Of a stretch of 64,000 nucleotides of DNA, positions 10,737-20,786 are shown one piece after another. Made by a program: the position numbers and the translations under genes. Position 1 is the first letter of the stretch, and every line of letters starts with the position of its first letter. The notes under the pieces are model-generated. The model was given only the letters and a program-made list of their open reading frames with translations, was not told the DNA's origin and ran no database searches. Source of the DNA: Paracoccaceae bacterium (GTDB lineage: Bacteria > Pseudomonadota > Alphaproteobacteria > Rhizobiales > Stappiaceae); NCBI GenBank assembly GCA_002709505.1, contig PARB01000030.1:55816-119815 (forward strand), written 5' to 3'.

Positions 10737-10939
10737 GGAAAAAACGGCGCACCGGACCGCGGCTGTCCCGCGTCGCCGCAACAGGCAGCGGCTTCCCTCC
10801 TGGCCTCGCCCCTCAGCCAGAGGCCTTGCCGGTGTTCGCACAGGCCTTTCGCGCCGGGGGCATGGATGCTAAGTCCGGGCGGCGACCCTGGCCGGACCGT
10901 TCGACGGCCGGCGGTCAGCCCCCCACAACGAGAGGCGCC

Positions 10940-11524
10940 ATGCGGTTTTTCAAACGCTTTTTCCCGGTTGTTCTGATTTCGGTTCTGGCCGGTGCCTGTT
11001 CGCCGACGCTTGACACCGGACCGGTCACCGTCGCGCGAACCTCGAATATCACACTCGTCAAAATCACGGATGCGGGCGCGGGTGGCATCACGTCCGAAAC
11101 GGTCTATTCCGAGAAGGCGGTCGCGCAGGCCTTGCCGGGCTTCACGGCAGAGGGCTTCCAGTCGGCAACTGAGGACAGGACCGAATGGGCCATCGGCGCC
11201 TTCAATGCCGACGGGTTCCAGGTTCTGCAGATCTACAAGGGCGGCGACGGCAAGGTGCGCGCGGTGCATGGCGTGACCCATCACCTGCAAGGGCCGAACG
11301 GCGAACGCATCGGCATGACCTTTGCCGAGGTCGGCACGTCGCGTAGCGACTGCCGCGTCGGCCGCAACCTGTGGCGCGGCATGGCGATCTGCAAGGCCGA
11401 CGGCAGCGACAATGTCACCCTCGTCTATGCTATCTCGCAATATGCCGGCCCCTTCGACCGGCTGCCGCCCAGCGACCAGCTGCGGGAAGCGGCGATCCAG
11501 CGCATCATCTGGACCGCGCCCTGA
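10940..11524 (+). CDS. DUF1131 family lipoprotein (YfeY-like)
   Basis: Lipobox VLAGAC; IGMTFAEV...CRVGRNLWRGMAICKADGSDNVTLVYAISQYAGPFDRLPPSDQLREAAIQRIIW resembles E. coli YfeY C-terminus. Confidence 0.75.
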   Translation: MRFFKRFFPVVLISVLAGACSPTLDTGPVTVARTSNITLVKITDAGAGGITSETVYSEKAVAQALPGFTAEGFQSATEDRTEWAIGAFNADGFQVLQIYKGGDGKVRAVHGVTHHLQGPNGERIGMTFAEVGTSRSDCRVGRNLWRGMAICKADGSDNVTLVYAISQYAGPFDRLPPSDQLREAAIQRIIWTAP

Positions 11525-11594
11525 GGCAAAGCGGGAGGCAAACCCGGCGGCACTCGGTCCAGCGCATGCCCCCCGCAGAGCCGACCGGTGCCGC

Positions 11595-13175
11595 CTAAGC
11601 CTGCTTCAACCGGGCGATACCTTCCGGCGCGGCGGTGTTTTGCAGAAAGCCGGTTGCCTCGGTGAAGGTCATCGGGCGCGCGAACAAATATCCTTGGCCG
11701 AACTTGCAATCGAGACTCTTCAATTGCGCGAGCTGTTCGGGCCGCTCGATCCCTTCCGCCGTGGTCGGAATATCCAATCCGTCCGCAAGAGCGATAATCG
11801 ATTTCACGATCTTCAGTCGCTTCTTATCCTTGCCGACGGCTTCGACGAAAGCGCGGTCGATCTTGATATAGTCGAAGGTCAGATTGGACAGTTGCGAAAG
11901 GCTTGAGTAGCCGGTTCCGAAATCATCGAGGGCGAAGGTGACCCCTTCCTTGCGCAGGCTGTTGATGACGGCTGTTGCGGTGTCCAGATCGCGCACAAGC
12001 GCGCTTTCGGTCACTTCGATCTCCAGCTGTCGCGGCGCCAAACCGGTGTCGGCGAGGATGGCGAGAATGCGATGGGCGAGAAGGCGGTCGCCCATCATCG
12101 ATGGCGCAACGTTGAACGCGATCTTCAAATGCGCCGGCCAGTTCAGCGCATCCGTGCAGGCGCGGCGCAGCAGGTTCTCCGACAACTCGATGATGATGCC
12201 GATGTCATCGGCGATCTGGATAAACTCGTCCGGCGGGATGAACTGTCCCGGAGCATGCTCCCAACGGGCAAGCACCTCGAACCCGCGCACGTTTCCCGTC
12301 TCCAGGTCGATCAACGGCTGATAGTGCGGAACGATGGCTTTCTCGCGCACGGCACGGCGAAGCTGCTGTTCCAGCTTGGCGCGTCCGCTCATCGCCCCGT
12401 CCATCGCCGGGTCGTAGTGCATGGCACATCCCCGACCCGCCTTCTTGCCGCTGTAAAGCGCATAGTCCGCCCGCAGAAGCAGATCCTTCAAGGTCGCCGC
12501 CTGTCGATCCGAGGGAGCAGCGATGCCGACGCAGGCTCCGATCTCGACGTGAACGCCCTTGATGGCAACCGGACAACTCAAAAGCGAGATGATCTCTTCA
12601 GCCCGCGCCGTCAGTTGCAGGGCCGGCGCGGTCTTGCAGATCACAACGAACTCGTCGCCGCCAAGACGCACGACGATGTCGTCGGGAAACAGGCGCCGGA
12701 GACGCTGAGCGATGTCCGCCAGCAGCGCATCTCCGCCATCGTGTCCGATCAGGTCGTTGACCCTCTTGAAGCCATCCAGGTCGATCGCAAGAACGGCGTG
12801 GCATTGCATGCCGCCCCGCTCCGCGATCATCTGCACCGCCTGCTGCTCCAGAAAGCGACGGTTCGGCAATCCGGTCAGCGCATCGTGAACCGCGGTCCAG
12901 CTGGCCTGGGTTTCCGCCGACCGCCGGAAGCGCGCCTCCCGTCGGAAATCGTTCATCCGACGCACCGCAAAAACGAACCCCATGAGACCGGCGCAGATCA
13001 ACCCGACCAGCACCTCATCCAGTTCAAGCGCTTCATGCGCTTCGATAAAATCATGAAGCTGTTCGTAAGCATCGTTGTGGACCGCCACGGCCCAGAGCAT
13101 CAACGCCACTGCGCTCAAGAGCAGAAGCTCCGAATAAACGCCGATGCTGATGCGCCAGAATCGCTTCTTCTTCAT
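11595..13175 (-). CDS. Bifunctional GGDEF/EAL c-di-GMP protein
   Basis: DALTGLPNRRFLEQ, RLGGDEFVVI, HYQPLIDLETGNVRGFEVLARW; two N-terminal TM segments. Confidence 0.93.
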   Translation of the reverse strand: MKKKRFWRISIGVYSELLLLSAVALMLWAVAVHNDAYEQLHDFIEAHEALELDEVLVGLICAGLMGFVFAVRRMNDFRREARFRRSAETQASWTAVHDALTGLPNRRFLEQQAVQMIAERGGMQCHAVLAIDLDGFKRVNDLIGHDGGDALLADIAQRLRRLFPDDIVVRLGGDEFVVICKTAPALQLTARAEEIISLLSCPVAIKGVHVEIGACVGIAAPSDRQAATLKDLLLRADYALYSGKKAGRGCAMHYDPAMDGAMSGRAKLEQQLRRAVREKAIVPHYQPLIDLETGNVRGFEVLARWEHAPGQFIPPDEFIQIADDIGIIIELSENLLRRACTDALNWPAHLKIAFNVAPSMMGDRLLAHRILAILADTGLAPRQLEIEVTESALVRDLDTATAVINSLRKEGVTFALDDFGTGYSSLSQLSNLTFDYIKIDRAFVEAVGKDKKRLKIVKSIIALADGLDIPTTAEGIERPEQLAQLKSLDCKFGQGYLFARPMTFTEATGFLQNTAAPEGIARLKQA

Positions 13176-13575
13176 TGTTTCCTCAGCGCGAAACAGCCAC
13201 ACCCCAAACAGAATTTATCAGCGGGACCTCTTTCGTCCAAGTTAATGAAAAATGTTTTATCACTTTAATTAAAAAACAGAATTGAACCCGAAGTACAAAA
13301 TCAACAAATTCAAGCCAGAATATACATAAACAAGTTTTGCAACTTGAATTACGCAACGACACTTCCCAGCCGAAGCGTGCCGTTGCGCCGCAATTCTATG
13401 ACGTTTTTTCGATTCGTGCAGTTTTTCAAGGCTTCAGGCCGGGATGCGGCATGCGCGCCGACAGGTGCGAATACCCCCTTCCCCGGACGAACCACGCCGG
13501 GCGCCGGATGTTCCGTTTCGGGACGTGCGCCCGGCACGGCATTTGCGTGGCTGCGGATGCGGAAGGACCAACGAC

Positions 13576-14985
13576 ATGGAACGAAACAGTCAGCGCATCG
13601 CAACTGCAGGCATTTCCCGGCGCACCCTGCTCCTTTGCGGGGCGGGTACCCTTGCCGGCGCGGCTCTCGCCGGAGCCTCGCTGCCGGCGCGCGCGGCCGT
13701 CCGGGTCGCGGACCTGCGCGGCACCATCGACGCGGCCGAATTCGGCATCCGCCCGGGTGCTGCCGACGATCAAAGCAGCCTGATGCAACAGGCGATCGAC
13801 GCCGCCGCCCAGCGCGGGCGCGCGCTGTTTCTTCCCGGCGGACGCTATACGGTCGCAAACCTGCGGCTGCCGTCGGGGACCAAGCTGGTCGGCCTGCCGG
13901 GACAGACCCGTTTCGACTACCAGGGCGGCGGCCACCTGATCTATTGCGAGAAGGCCAAATCCGTCGGCATCGAGGGCATCCATTTCGACGGCGGCAACCG
14001 CTTCATCGGCGAATACGCCCCGGCCCTGCTGCATTTCGCCGACGCGCAGGATGTCGCCATCGAGGGCTGCACCGTCACCGGCAGCACCAAGATGGGCCTG
14101 GCCCTCGACCGCTGTTCTGGGCGCGTGGCAAACTCCACGATCTCGGGCGCGCGCCTGGCGGGCCTTCGCAGCGTCGAGGCGAGCGGACTGGCGATCACCG
14201 GCAATCATGTGCACGACTGCGCCAATGGCGGCATTCTGGTGCATCGCTGGCGCGAGGGCGACGACGGCACCATCGTCTCCGGCAACCGGGTGGAGCGGAT
14301 CTTCGCCCGCGAGGGCGGCACGGGCCAGAACGGCAATGGCATCAACATCTTCCGCGCGCACAACGTCATCGTACGCGGCAACCGCGTCGCCGATTGCGCC
14401 TTTTCCGCGATCCGCTCCAACGGCGGGTCGGGGATCATCATCGAGGGCAATTCGTGCCTGCGCTCGGGCGAGACCGCGATCTACTCCGAGTTTGCCTTCC
14501 AGGGCGCGGTGATCGCCGACAATCTGGTCGACGGCGGCGCCATCGGCATTTCCATCGCCAATTTCCTCGATGGCGGGCGGCTCGCGACCTGTTCCGGCAA
14601 CGTCGTGCGCAACATCGTTGACACCGGTCCCTATCCGGCCGAGGTGCAGGGCTTCGGCATCGGCATCGCGGTGGAGGCGGACACCGCCCTCACCGGAAAT
14701 GTGGTGGAAAACGCCGCGCGCATCGGCGTGCACATGGGCTGGGGCCCCTATTTGCGCGATGTCGCGGCAACCTCGAACGTGCTGCGCGACTGCCCCATCG
14801 GCGTCGCGGTCACCGTCGTGGAGGGCGCAGGACCCGCCCTGATCGCCAGCAACATGATCACCGGCGCCCGACAGGGCGCGGTCGTCGGCCACCGCTGGAA
14901 GGAGGCGACGACGGGCGATCTGACGCGGGAGGATGCGGCCAGCCGCTTCCCGCATCTCTCGGTGAGCGGAAACGTGGTGCGCTGA
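13576..14985 (+). CDS. TIGR03808 family TAT-translocated repetitive protein (parallel beta-helix)
   Basis: Tat signal SRRTLLLCGAGTLAGAALAG; repeated GN.V.. right-handed beta-helix pattern. Confidence 0.82.
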   Translation: MERNSQRIATAGISRRTLLLCGAGTLAGAALAGASLPARAAVRVADLRGTIDAAEFGIRPGAADDQSSLMQQAIDAAAQRGRALFLPGGRYTVANLRLPSGTKLVGLPGQTRFDYQGGGHLIYCEKAKSVGIEGIHFDGGNRFIGEYAPALLHFADAQDVAIEGCTVTGSTKMGLALDRCSGRVANSTISGARLAGLRSVEASGLAITGNHVHDCANGGILVHRWREGDDGTIVSGNRVERIFAREGGTGQNGNGINIFRAHNVIVRGNRVADCAFSAIRSNGGSGIIIEGNSCLRSGETAIYSEFAFQGAVIADNLVDGGAIGISIANFLDGGRLATCSGNVVRNIVDTGPYPAEVQGFGIGIAVEADTALTGNVVENAARIGVHMGWGPYLRDVAATSNVLRDCPIGVAVTVVEGAGPALIASNMITGARQGAVVGHRWKEATTGDLTREDAASRFPHLSVSGNVVR

Positions 14986-16005
14986 TCAGGCCCGCAAGCC
15001 GTCGAGCGCGCCCTCGACCGCCCGCACGTCACCGACGTGGATGCCGTTCCAGTTGACCAGCCGCGGCGCGACCCAGGGCGCGAGCGCGGCATGTTCGTCG
15101 TCGGAGAGATCGAGCAGCTGCGCGAGCACGCCGGCCATCATGGTTTCCGCCGCCCGCGTCGCGCCGTCCTCGCATTTCAGCGCGACGCCGATGCCGAGTT
15201 CCGGGATCGCGGCGGTGAAAACGCCTTCCGCGCCGGTCTTGACGAAGACGCGCCCCGAAAAGGCCCGCATCACATCGGTGCAGAACCGTTCGGTGCCGGC
15301 GACCATTTCCGGCACGCCCGTGCAGGCGTCATAGAGCCGCTGCGCAGCCTCGGCGCGGGCCGGCTCGAGACCGGTTCCCGTGCCGAGGCGCGCGAAGGCA
15401 TAGGCCAAACGGTCGAGCGGCATGGCATAGGTCGGGATCGAACAGCCGTCGGTGCCCCTCGCCATGTCGGCAAAGGACATGCCGCTCATCTCTTCCATGG
15501 CGGCGCGCGCCTCGCGCTGCACCGGGTGCTCCGGCTCCACATAGCCGCGCGGATCGACGCCGAGGGTGCGCGCCAGGCCGACGAAACCGGCGTGCTTGCC
15601 CGAGCAGTTGTTGTGCAGCGGGCAGGGAGAGGCATCGGCGCGGTGAAGGATGGCGACGTCTTCCATGCGCTTGGGCCAGTGGCTGCCGCATTCCAGCGCG
15701 CTTTCGTCCGCGCCCGCCTTCATCAGCATCACCCGCGCGGCGTTGACATGCATCGCCTCGCCGTTGTGCGACGCGCAGGCAAGGGCAAGCTCCGCATCGC
15801 TCAGGTCGAGTGCCTCGGCCGCCCCCGATTCCACCAGCGGCAGCGCCTGCAGCGCCTTGACGGCGGAGCGGGGAAACACCTGCCAGTCGGCATCGCCCAC
15901 GGAAGCGACGCGCTTGCCGTCGGCATCGACGATGACGATGGCACCGCGATGACGGCTTTCAATGGCCGTGCCGCGCGTGACCTCGACGAGAACGGGATTT
16001 TCCAT
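14986..16005 (-). CDS. L-asparaginase II family protein
   Basis: NPVLVEVTRGTAIESRHRGAIVIVD, CASHNGEAMHV, NNCSGKHAGF. Confidence 0.87.
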   Translation of the reverse strand: MENPVLVEVTRGTAIESRHRGAIVIVDADGKRVASVGDADWQVFPRSAVKALQALPLVESGAAEALDLSDAELALACASHNGEAMHVNAARVMLMKAGADESALECGSHWPKRMEDVAILHRADASPCPLHNNCSGKHAGFVGLARTLGVDPRGYVEPEHPVQREARAAMEEMSGMSFADMARGTDGCSIPTYAMPLDRLAYAFARLGTGTGLEPARAEAAQRLYDACTGVPEMVAGTERFCTDVMRAFSGRVFVKTGAEGVFTAAIPELGIGVALKCEDGATRAAETMMAGVLAQLLDLSDDEHAALAPWVAPRLVNWNGIHVGDVRAVEGALDGLRA

Positions 16006-16006
16006 C

Positions 16007-17215
16007 TCAGGCTTCTCCCGCAATCGCCAGCGACGGCGCCGCGCGACCGGCGATCCAGGCGCCGAGACGCTCCAGCGCCGCATCGATGACCGCGTCCTGC
16101 TTGCAGAAGCAGAAGCGGATGAAGTTCGTCGGCGCGTCGGCCACATAGAAGGCGGAGACCGGCACGGCGGCGACCCCGGCTTCCTCCACCATCAGCCGGC
16201 AGATCTCCGCGTCGTTCCCCTCGATCCCCAGCGGGGAGATGTCGCAGGTGGCGAAATAGGTGCCCTCGCAGGGAAGAACGCCGAAACCCAGCGCCGCAAG
16301 TCCGCTGGCGATCCGGTCGCGCTTGGCCTGCATCTCGTCGCACAGGCCGGTGAAATAGCTGTCGTCCTTGCCAAGGCCGTAGGCGACGGCCCGCTGCAGG
16401 TTGGGCGGCGTGGTGAAGGTGACGAACTGATGCGCCTTGGCGATCGGCTCCAGGAGCTTCGGCGCAGCGGTGATATAGCCGACCTTCCAGCCGGTGAGCG
16501 AGAAGGTCTTGCCGGCAGAGCCGATGCGCACGGTGCGCTCGCGCATGCCCTCGATCGCCATCAGCGGCAAATGCCGGCGCCCGTCGAACAGGAGGTGCTC
16601 GTAGACCTCGTCGCAGATCGCATAGACGCCGTGCTCGAGGCAGAGCCGAGCGATGGCCTCCAGCTCCTCCACCGAGAACACCTTGCCGGCCGGGTTCATC
16701 GGGTTGTTGATCAGGATCGCCTTGGTGTTTTCGGTGAAAGCGTCCTCGAGCGCGCGCAGGTTCAACCGCCAGTCCGGCGGAGTCACGCGCAGGCGCACCG
16801 GGATCCCCCCTGCCCGCTTCACCAGCGGCAGGTAGCAGTCATACAGCGGCTCGACCAGGATCACCTCGTCGCCCGGCTCCAGCAGCGCCAGGAGGGTGTC
16901 GGCCAGCGCCTCGGTCGCACCCGACGTCACCATGACTTCCGTCTGCCAGTCGACGTCGAGACCGTAGAACCGCTTGTTGGAGGCGGCAACCGCCTGGCGC
17001 AGCTCGGGCAGGCCCAGCATCGGCGGATACTGGTTCGGTCCCAGCATTAGCGCGTCGGCGGCCATGCGACGCACGTCCTCCGGACCGTCGACGTCCGGAA
17101 ATCCCTGGCCGAGGTTGATCGCCCCATGCGCGATGGCAAGCCGGGACATGGTCTCGAAGATCGTGGTGGGAAGGCCGGTGAACACCGGATTGGTCGGCTT
17201 CATGCTGTCTTGCAT
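16007..17215 (-). CDS. Class I/II PLP-dependent aminotransferase
   Basis: GAINLGQGFPDVDGP, NQYPPMLGLPELRQAV, NNPMNPAGKVFS, IGSAGKTFSLTGWKVGY. Confidence 0.9.
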   Translation of the reverse strand: MQDSMKPTNPVFTGLPTTIFETMSRLAIAHGAINLGQGFPDVDGPEDVRRMAADALMLGPNQYPPMLGLPELRQAVAASNKRFYGLDVDWQTEVMVTSGATEALADTLLALLEPGDEVILVEPLYDCYLPLVKRAGGIPVRLRVTPPDWRLNLRALEDAFTENTKAILINNPMNPAGKVFSVEELEAIARLCLEHGVYAICDEVYEHLLFDGRRHLPLMAIEGMRERTVRIGSAGKTFSLTGWKVGYITAAPKLLEPIAKAHQFVTFTTPPNLQRAVAYGLGKDDSYFTGLCDEMQAKRDRIASGLAALGFGVLPCEGTYFATCDISPLGIEGNDAEICRLMVEEAGVAAVPVSAFYVADAPTNFIRFCFCKQDAVIDAALERLGAWIAGRAAPSLAIAGEA

Positions 17216-17299
17216 CCTTGCATCGCGGCTCTCCCCCCGGATCGACCGCCCGTCTCCGCAGGGTTGTAGTCATTCGCCAGGCCGACGTCCAGACGAACG

Positions 17300-17337
17300 C
17301 GCGATGGGCCGCGGACGCCGGTCCGCGGCCCATCGCG
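17300..17337. terminator. Large perfect hairpin, 17-bp arms with 4-nt loop, downstream of homospermidine synthase
   Basis: cgcgatgggccgcggac (17300-17316) gccg gtccgcggcccatcgcg (17321-17337). Confidence 0.6.
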
Positions 17338-17345
17338 TCAGGCGC

Positions 17346-18902
17346 TCAGTGCACCAGGACGTTGCGGAACTGCCAGGGATCGCTCTCGTCGATGTCCTCG
17401 GGAAACAGGCCCGGACGGTCGGTGAGCGGCGTCCAGTCGGTGTAATAGCCGTTGACCGGACCGAGATAGGGTTTTTGCACCTCAAGGCAGCGGCGATAGT
17501 CCATCTCGTCCGCCTCGACGATGCCGGCCTCGGGGTTTTCAAGCGCCCAGACCATGCCGGCGAGCACGGCGGAGGTCACCTGCAGGCCGGTCGCGTTCTG
17601 ATAGGGCGCAAGCTTGCGGGTCTCCTCGATGGAGAGCTGCGAGCCGTACCAATAGGCGTTCTTGGCGTGGCCGTAGAGCAGCACGCCCAGTTCGTCGATG
17701 CCGTCGGCGATCTCGCTCTCGTCCAGCACATGCAGCTCGGGCTGCACCTTGCCGGCCGCGCCGAACAGCTCGTGCAGCGAGAGCACCGCGTCATTCGCCG
17801 GATGGTAGGCATAGTGGCAGGTCGGGCGATAGACGACCTTCTTGCCCTCGCGCACGGTGAAAAAGTCGGCGATGGAAATCGACTCATTGTGCGTGACCAG
17901 AAAGCCGTATTGCGGCCCCGGCGTCGGGCACCAGGTGCGCACACGGGTGTTGGCGCCGGGCTGCTCCAGGAAGATCGCCGCCTTGCAGCCCTTCTTCTGT
18001 TTCTTCGCGTTCTTCGGCTTCCAGTTTTCGTGCGTGCCCCAGCCAAGCTCGGCCGGCTGGAACCCTTCCGACAGGAATCCTTCCGCCGACCAGGTGTTCC
18101 AGAACACGTTCATCGGCTTCGGCAGGCGGGCGCGCTGGGTGTCGCGCTCGGCAATGTGGACGCCCTTGACGCCGACCTTCTTCATCAGCTTCGCCCAGCC
18201 CTTGCGGGTGGTCGGCTCCTCGAAGGTGCAACCAGTGTCGCGGGCGATGTCGACCAGCGCCTGCTTGACGAACCAGGACACCATGCCCGGATTGGCGCCG
18301 CAGCAGGAGACGGCCGTGGTGCCGCCGGGGTTCTTCTTCTTCTCGCGGCGCACGGTCTCGCGCAGCGCGTAGTTGGTGCGCGAGGCATTGTCGGCGGAGG
18401 TGTCGAAATAAAAGCCGAGCCAGGGCTCGACCACCGTATCGATGTAGAGCACGCCGAGCTCGCGGCAGAGCTTCATCAGGTCGAGCGAGGAGGTGTCGAC
18501 CGAAAGGTTGACGCAAAAGCCCTGCCCCTTGCCTTCGGTCAGAAGCGGGGTCAGCACATCGCGATAGTTGTCGCGGGTGATCGCCACCTTGGAAAACCGG
18601 TAGCCGCGCTCCTCGACCATCGCCCGGTCGGTGTCGACCGGATCGATCACCGTCACCCGCGAGGCGTCGAAGCCGAAGTGCCGCTCGATCAGGGGAAGCG
18701 TGCCCTTGCCGATGGAGCCGAAGCCGATCATCACGATGGGGCCCGAGATCGTGCCATGAACCGGATAGGCCGGAGCTGCCGGCGCGGGCGCGTCCATTGC
18801 CTTCTCGGCTGCCGGCGCAGGCGTTGCAGCGGTCTTCGCGGCACCGCGCGGCGCGGGCTTGCGGCGGGGCTTGGTGACCACGGGGGTGTCGTCGTTGCTC
18901 AT
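17346..18902 (-). CDS. hss: Homospermidine synthase (saccharopine dehydrogenase-like)
   Basis: IVMIGFGSIGKGTLPLIERHFGFDASRVTVIDP, CRELGVLYIDTVVEPWLGFYF, AISCCGANPGMVSWFVKQAL-type motif. Confidence 0.9.
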   Translation of the reverse strand: MSNDDTPVVTKPRRKPAPRGAAKTAATPAPAAEKAMDAPAPAAPAYPVHGTISGPIVMIGFGSIGKGTLPLIERHFGFDASRVTVIDPVDTDRAMVEERGYRFSKVAITRDNYRDVLTPLLTEGKGQGFCVNLSVDTSSLDLMKLCRELGVLYIDTVVEPWLGFYFDTSADNASRTNYALRETVRREKKKNPGGTTAVSCCGANPGMVSWFVKQALVDIARDTGCTFEEPTTRKGWAKLMKKVGVKGVHIAERDTQRARLPKPMNVFWNTWSAEGFLSEGFQPAELGWGTHENWKPKNAKKQKKGCKAAIFLEQPGANTRVRTWCPTPGPQYGFLVTHNESISIADFFTVREGKKVVYRPTCHYAYHPANDAVLSLHELFGAAGKVQPELHVLDESEIADGIDELGVLLYGHAKNAYWYGSQLSIEETRKLAPYQNATGLQVTSAVLAGMVWALENPEAGIVEADEMDYRRCLEVQKPYLGPVNGYYTDWTPLTDRPGLFPEDIDESDPWQFRNVLVH

Positions 18903-19031
18903 GGCGGCGATCCTTTGCGTTTTATGGCGCAGTGCACGGCCACATTCGGCACGCGATACGGCAGTACGATGACAGCAACCGGCCGCTTGCGCGACCGATT
19001 GCCGTTTCGGAATTCGGGTGGGGTGGAACAG

Positions 19032-20162
19032 TCAGATGACGTAGGAGCGCAACGGGTCGAAGCCGTTGAACGCGATCGACGAATAGGTCGTCGTATAGGC
19101 ACCGCAGGCCTCGATCAGCACCTTGTCGCCAATCGACAGGCTCACCGGCAGCTCATAGGGCGTCTTTTCATAGAGAACGTCGACGCTGTCGCAGGTCGGG
19201 CCGGCCAGCACGCAAGGGGTCTTGCGGTCGCCGTCCTTGTCCGTGCGGATCGGATAGCGGATCGCCTCGTCCATCGTCTCGGCCAGGCCGTTGAACTTGC
19301 CGATGTCGAGATAGACCCAGCGGATCTCGTCTTCCGCAGCGGACTTCTTCGAAATCAGGACGACTTCCGCCTCGATCATGCCGGCGTCGCCGACCATGCC
19401 GCGGCCCGGCTCGATGATCGTCTGCGGGATGCGGTTGCCGAAATGGGTGTTGAGACCGCGCAGGATCGCCTCGCCGTAGTGGGGAACGCCCGGGATGTCC
19501 TTGAGGTAGCGTGCGGGGAAGCCGCCACCCAGGTTGACCATGGACAGCGTGATGCCGCGCTCCGCCATCTCGCGGAAGATCGCCGCTGCGGAGGACAGCG
19601 CACCGTCCCACGCCTCGACATCGGCCTGCTGCGAACCGACGTGGAACGACACGCCATGAGCAACGAGGCCAAGGCGATGGGCATGCTCCAGAACGTCGGG
19701 CGCCATGTCCGGCGCGCAGCCGAACTTGCGCGACAGCGGCCAGTCGGCGCCGGCACCGTCGCAGAGGATGCGGCAGAACACCTGGGAGCCTTGCGCCACG
19801 CGGGCGATCTTCTCCACCTCGGCTTCGCAGTCGACGGCAAAGAGGCGCACGCCCAGATCGAAGGCCCGCGCGACGTCGCGCTCCTTCTTGATGGTGTTGC
19901 CGAAGGAGATACGGTCCGGCGTCGCGCCGGTGGCCAGCACCATTTCGATCTCCGCCACCGAGGCGCAGTCGAAAGAGGAGCCGAGACGCTCGAGCAGGGC
20001 GAGGATCTCCGGAGCCGGATTGGCCTTCACGGCGTAGAACACGCGCGTGTCGGGCAGCGCCCGCTCGAAGGCGAGATAGTTGTCGTGGACAATGTCGAGA
20101 TCCACGACCACGCAGGGTCCATCGTCTCGTCGCTGGCGCAGGAAGTTCTTGATACGCTCCGT
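19032..20162 (-). CDS. Type III PLP ornithine/lysine decarboxylase
   Basis: VFYAVKANPAPEIL, SFDCASVAEIEMVL, FHVGSQQ, GGGFPARY, AGPTCDSVDVLYE. Confidence 0.9.
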   Translation of the reverse strand, partial: TERIKNFLRQRRDDGPCVVVDLDIVHDNYLAFERALPDTRVFYAVKANPAPEILALLERLGSSFDCASVAEIEMVLATGATPDRISFGNTIKKERDVARAFDLGVRLFAVDCEAEVEKIARVAQGSQVFCRILCDGAGADWPLSRKFGCAPDMAPDVLEHAHRLGLVAHGVSFHVGSQQADVEAWDGALSSAAAIFREMAERGITLSMVNLGGGFPARYLKDIPGVPHYGEAILRGLNTHFGNRIPQTIIEPGRGMVGDAGMIEAEVVLISKKSAAEDEIRWVYLDIGKFNGLAETMDEAIRYPIRTDKDGDRKTPCVLAGPTCDSVDVLYEKTPYELPVSLSIGDKVLIEACGAYTTTYSSIAFNGFDPLRSYVI

Positions 20163-20681
20163 CATGGCAGTCACCCGTTACCGAATTCCGTTCGCAGGGT
20201 CGCGCATGTGGCCGAGCGGGGCTGCCCGCTATGGAGACGGGCAACGGCTGGCAACATGTGCAGACGGTCGGGCATATGGTCGCCATCCCTCTTGGATGAA
20301 CGCCTGTGGCCGTCCCGCGATGAATGCCTTGGATTGGATCGGGTGTTCCGAACCGCACGGCCGGCAATGATGTAATAAGTGCCTCTTCAGTGACCCCGGG
20401 ACTTGGAAACCCGGCAGAGACCAAAAAAGCCCTCTTACGTCGTTGCTTTAAGCCGTCCGTTTTGCCGCTCTATCCGGAATCGGGTCCGGGCCCTGTTGAG
20501 CAGCTGCCATCGAAATTCGATTGGACGACCACGGGCACGTGCGAATTTGGGCACGAGTTGTATGAATCAACACGGCCCCCGATACAAGAAAAAACTTGGG
20601 CCAAAGACGCATTTTTTGCGCCTCGGGCCGATTTTCGCACAAACGCGCTTTTCTCAAGCCGGCGGCAGGCGCAAAACGCAG

Positions 20682-20707
20682 ACAGGCAGGGCCCTTGCCC
20701 TGCCTGT
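20682..20707. terminator. Perfect 11-bp hairpin downstream of EF-hand gene
   Basis: acaggcagggc (20682-20692) cctt gccctgcctgt (20697-20707). Confidence 0.5.
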
Positions 20708-20786
20708 TCCGCCGCCGCAACAGCGGTCGCGGCGGAGATCATATCCGTCGAAACGCGGGCGAATCGCCCGGTCGCGGACCGCGGCC

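Noticed and set aside
16974-20375. 1133-aa + strand ORF
   Set aside because: Antisense to the well-supported homospermidine synthase, ornithine decarboxylase and aminotransferase genes; typical high-GC shadow ORF with no family motifs.
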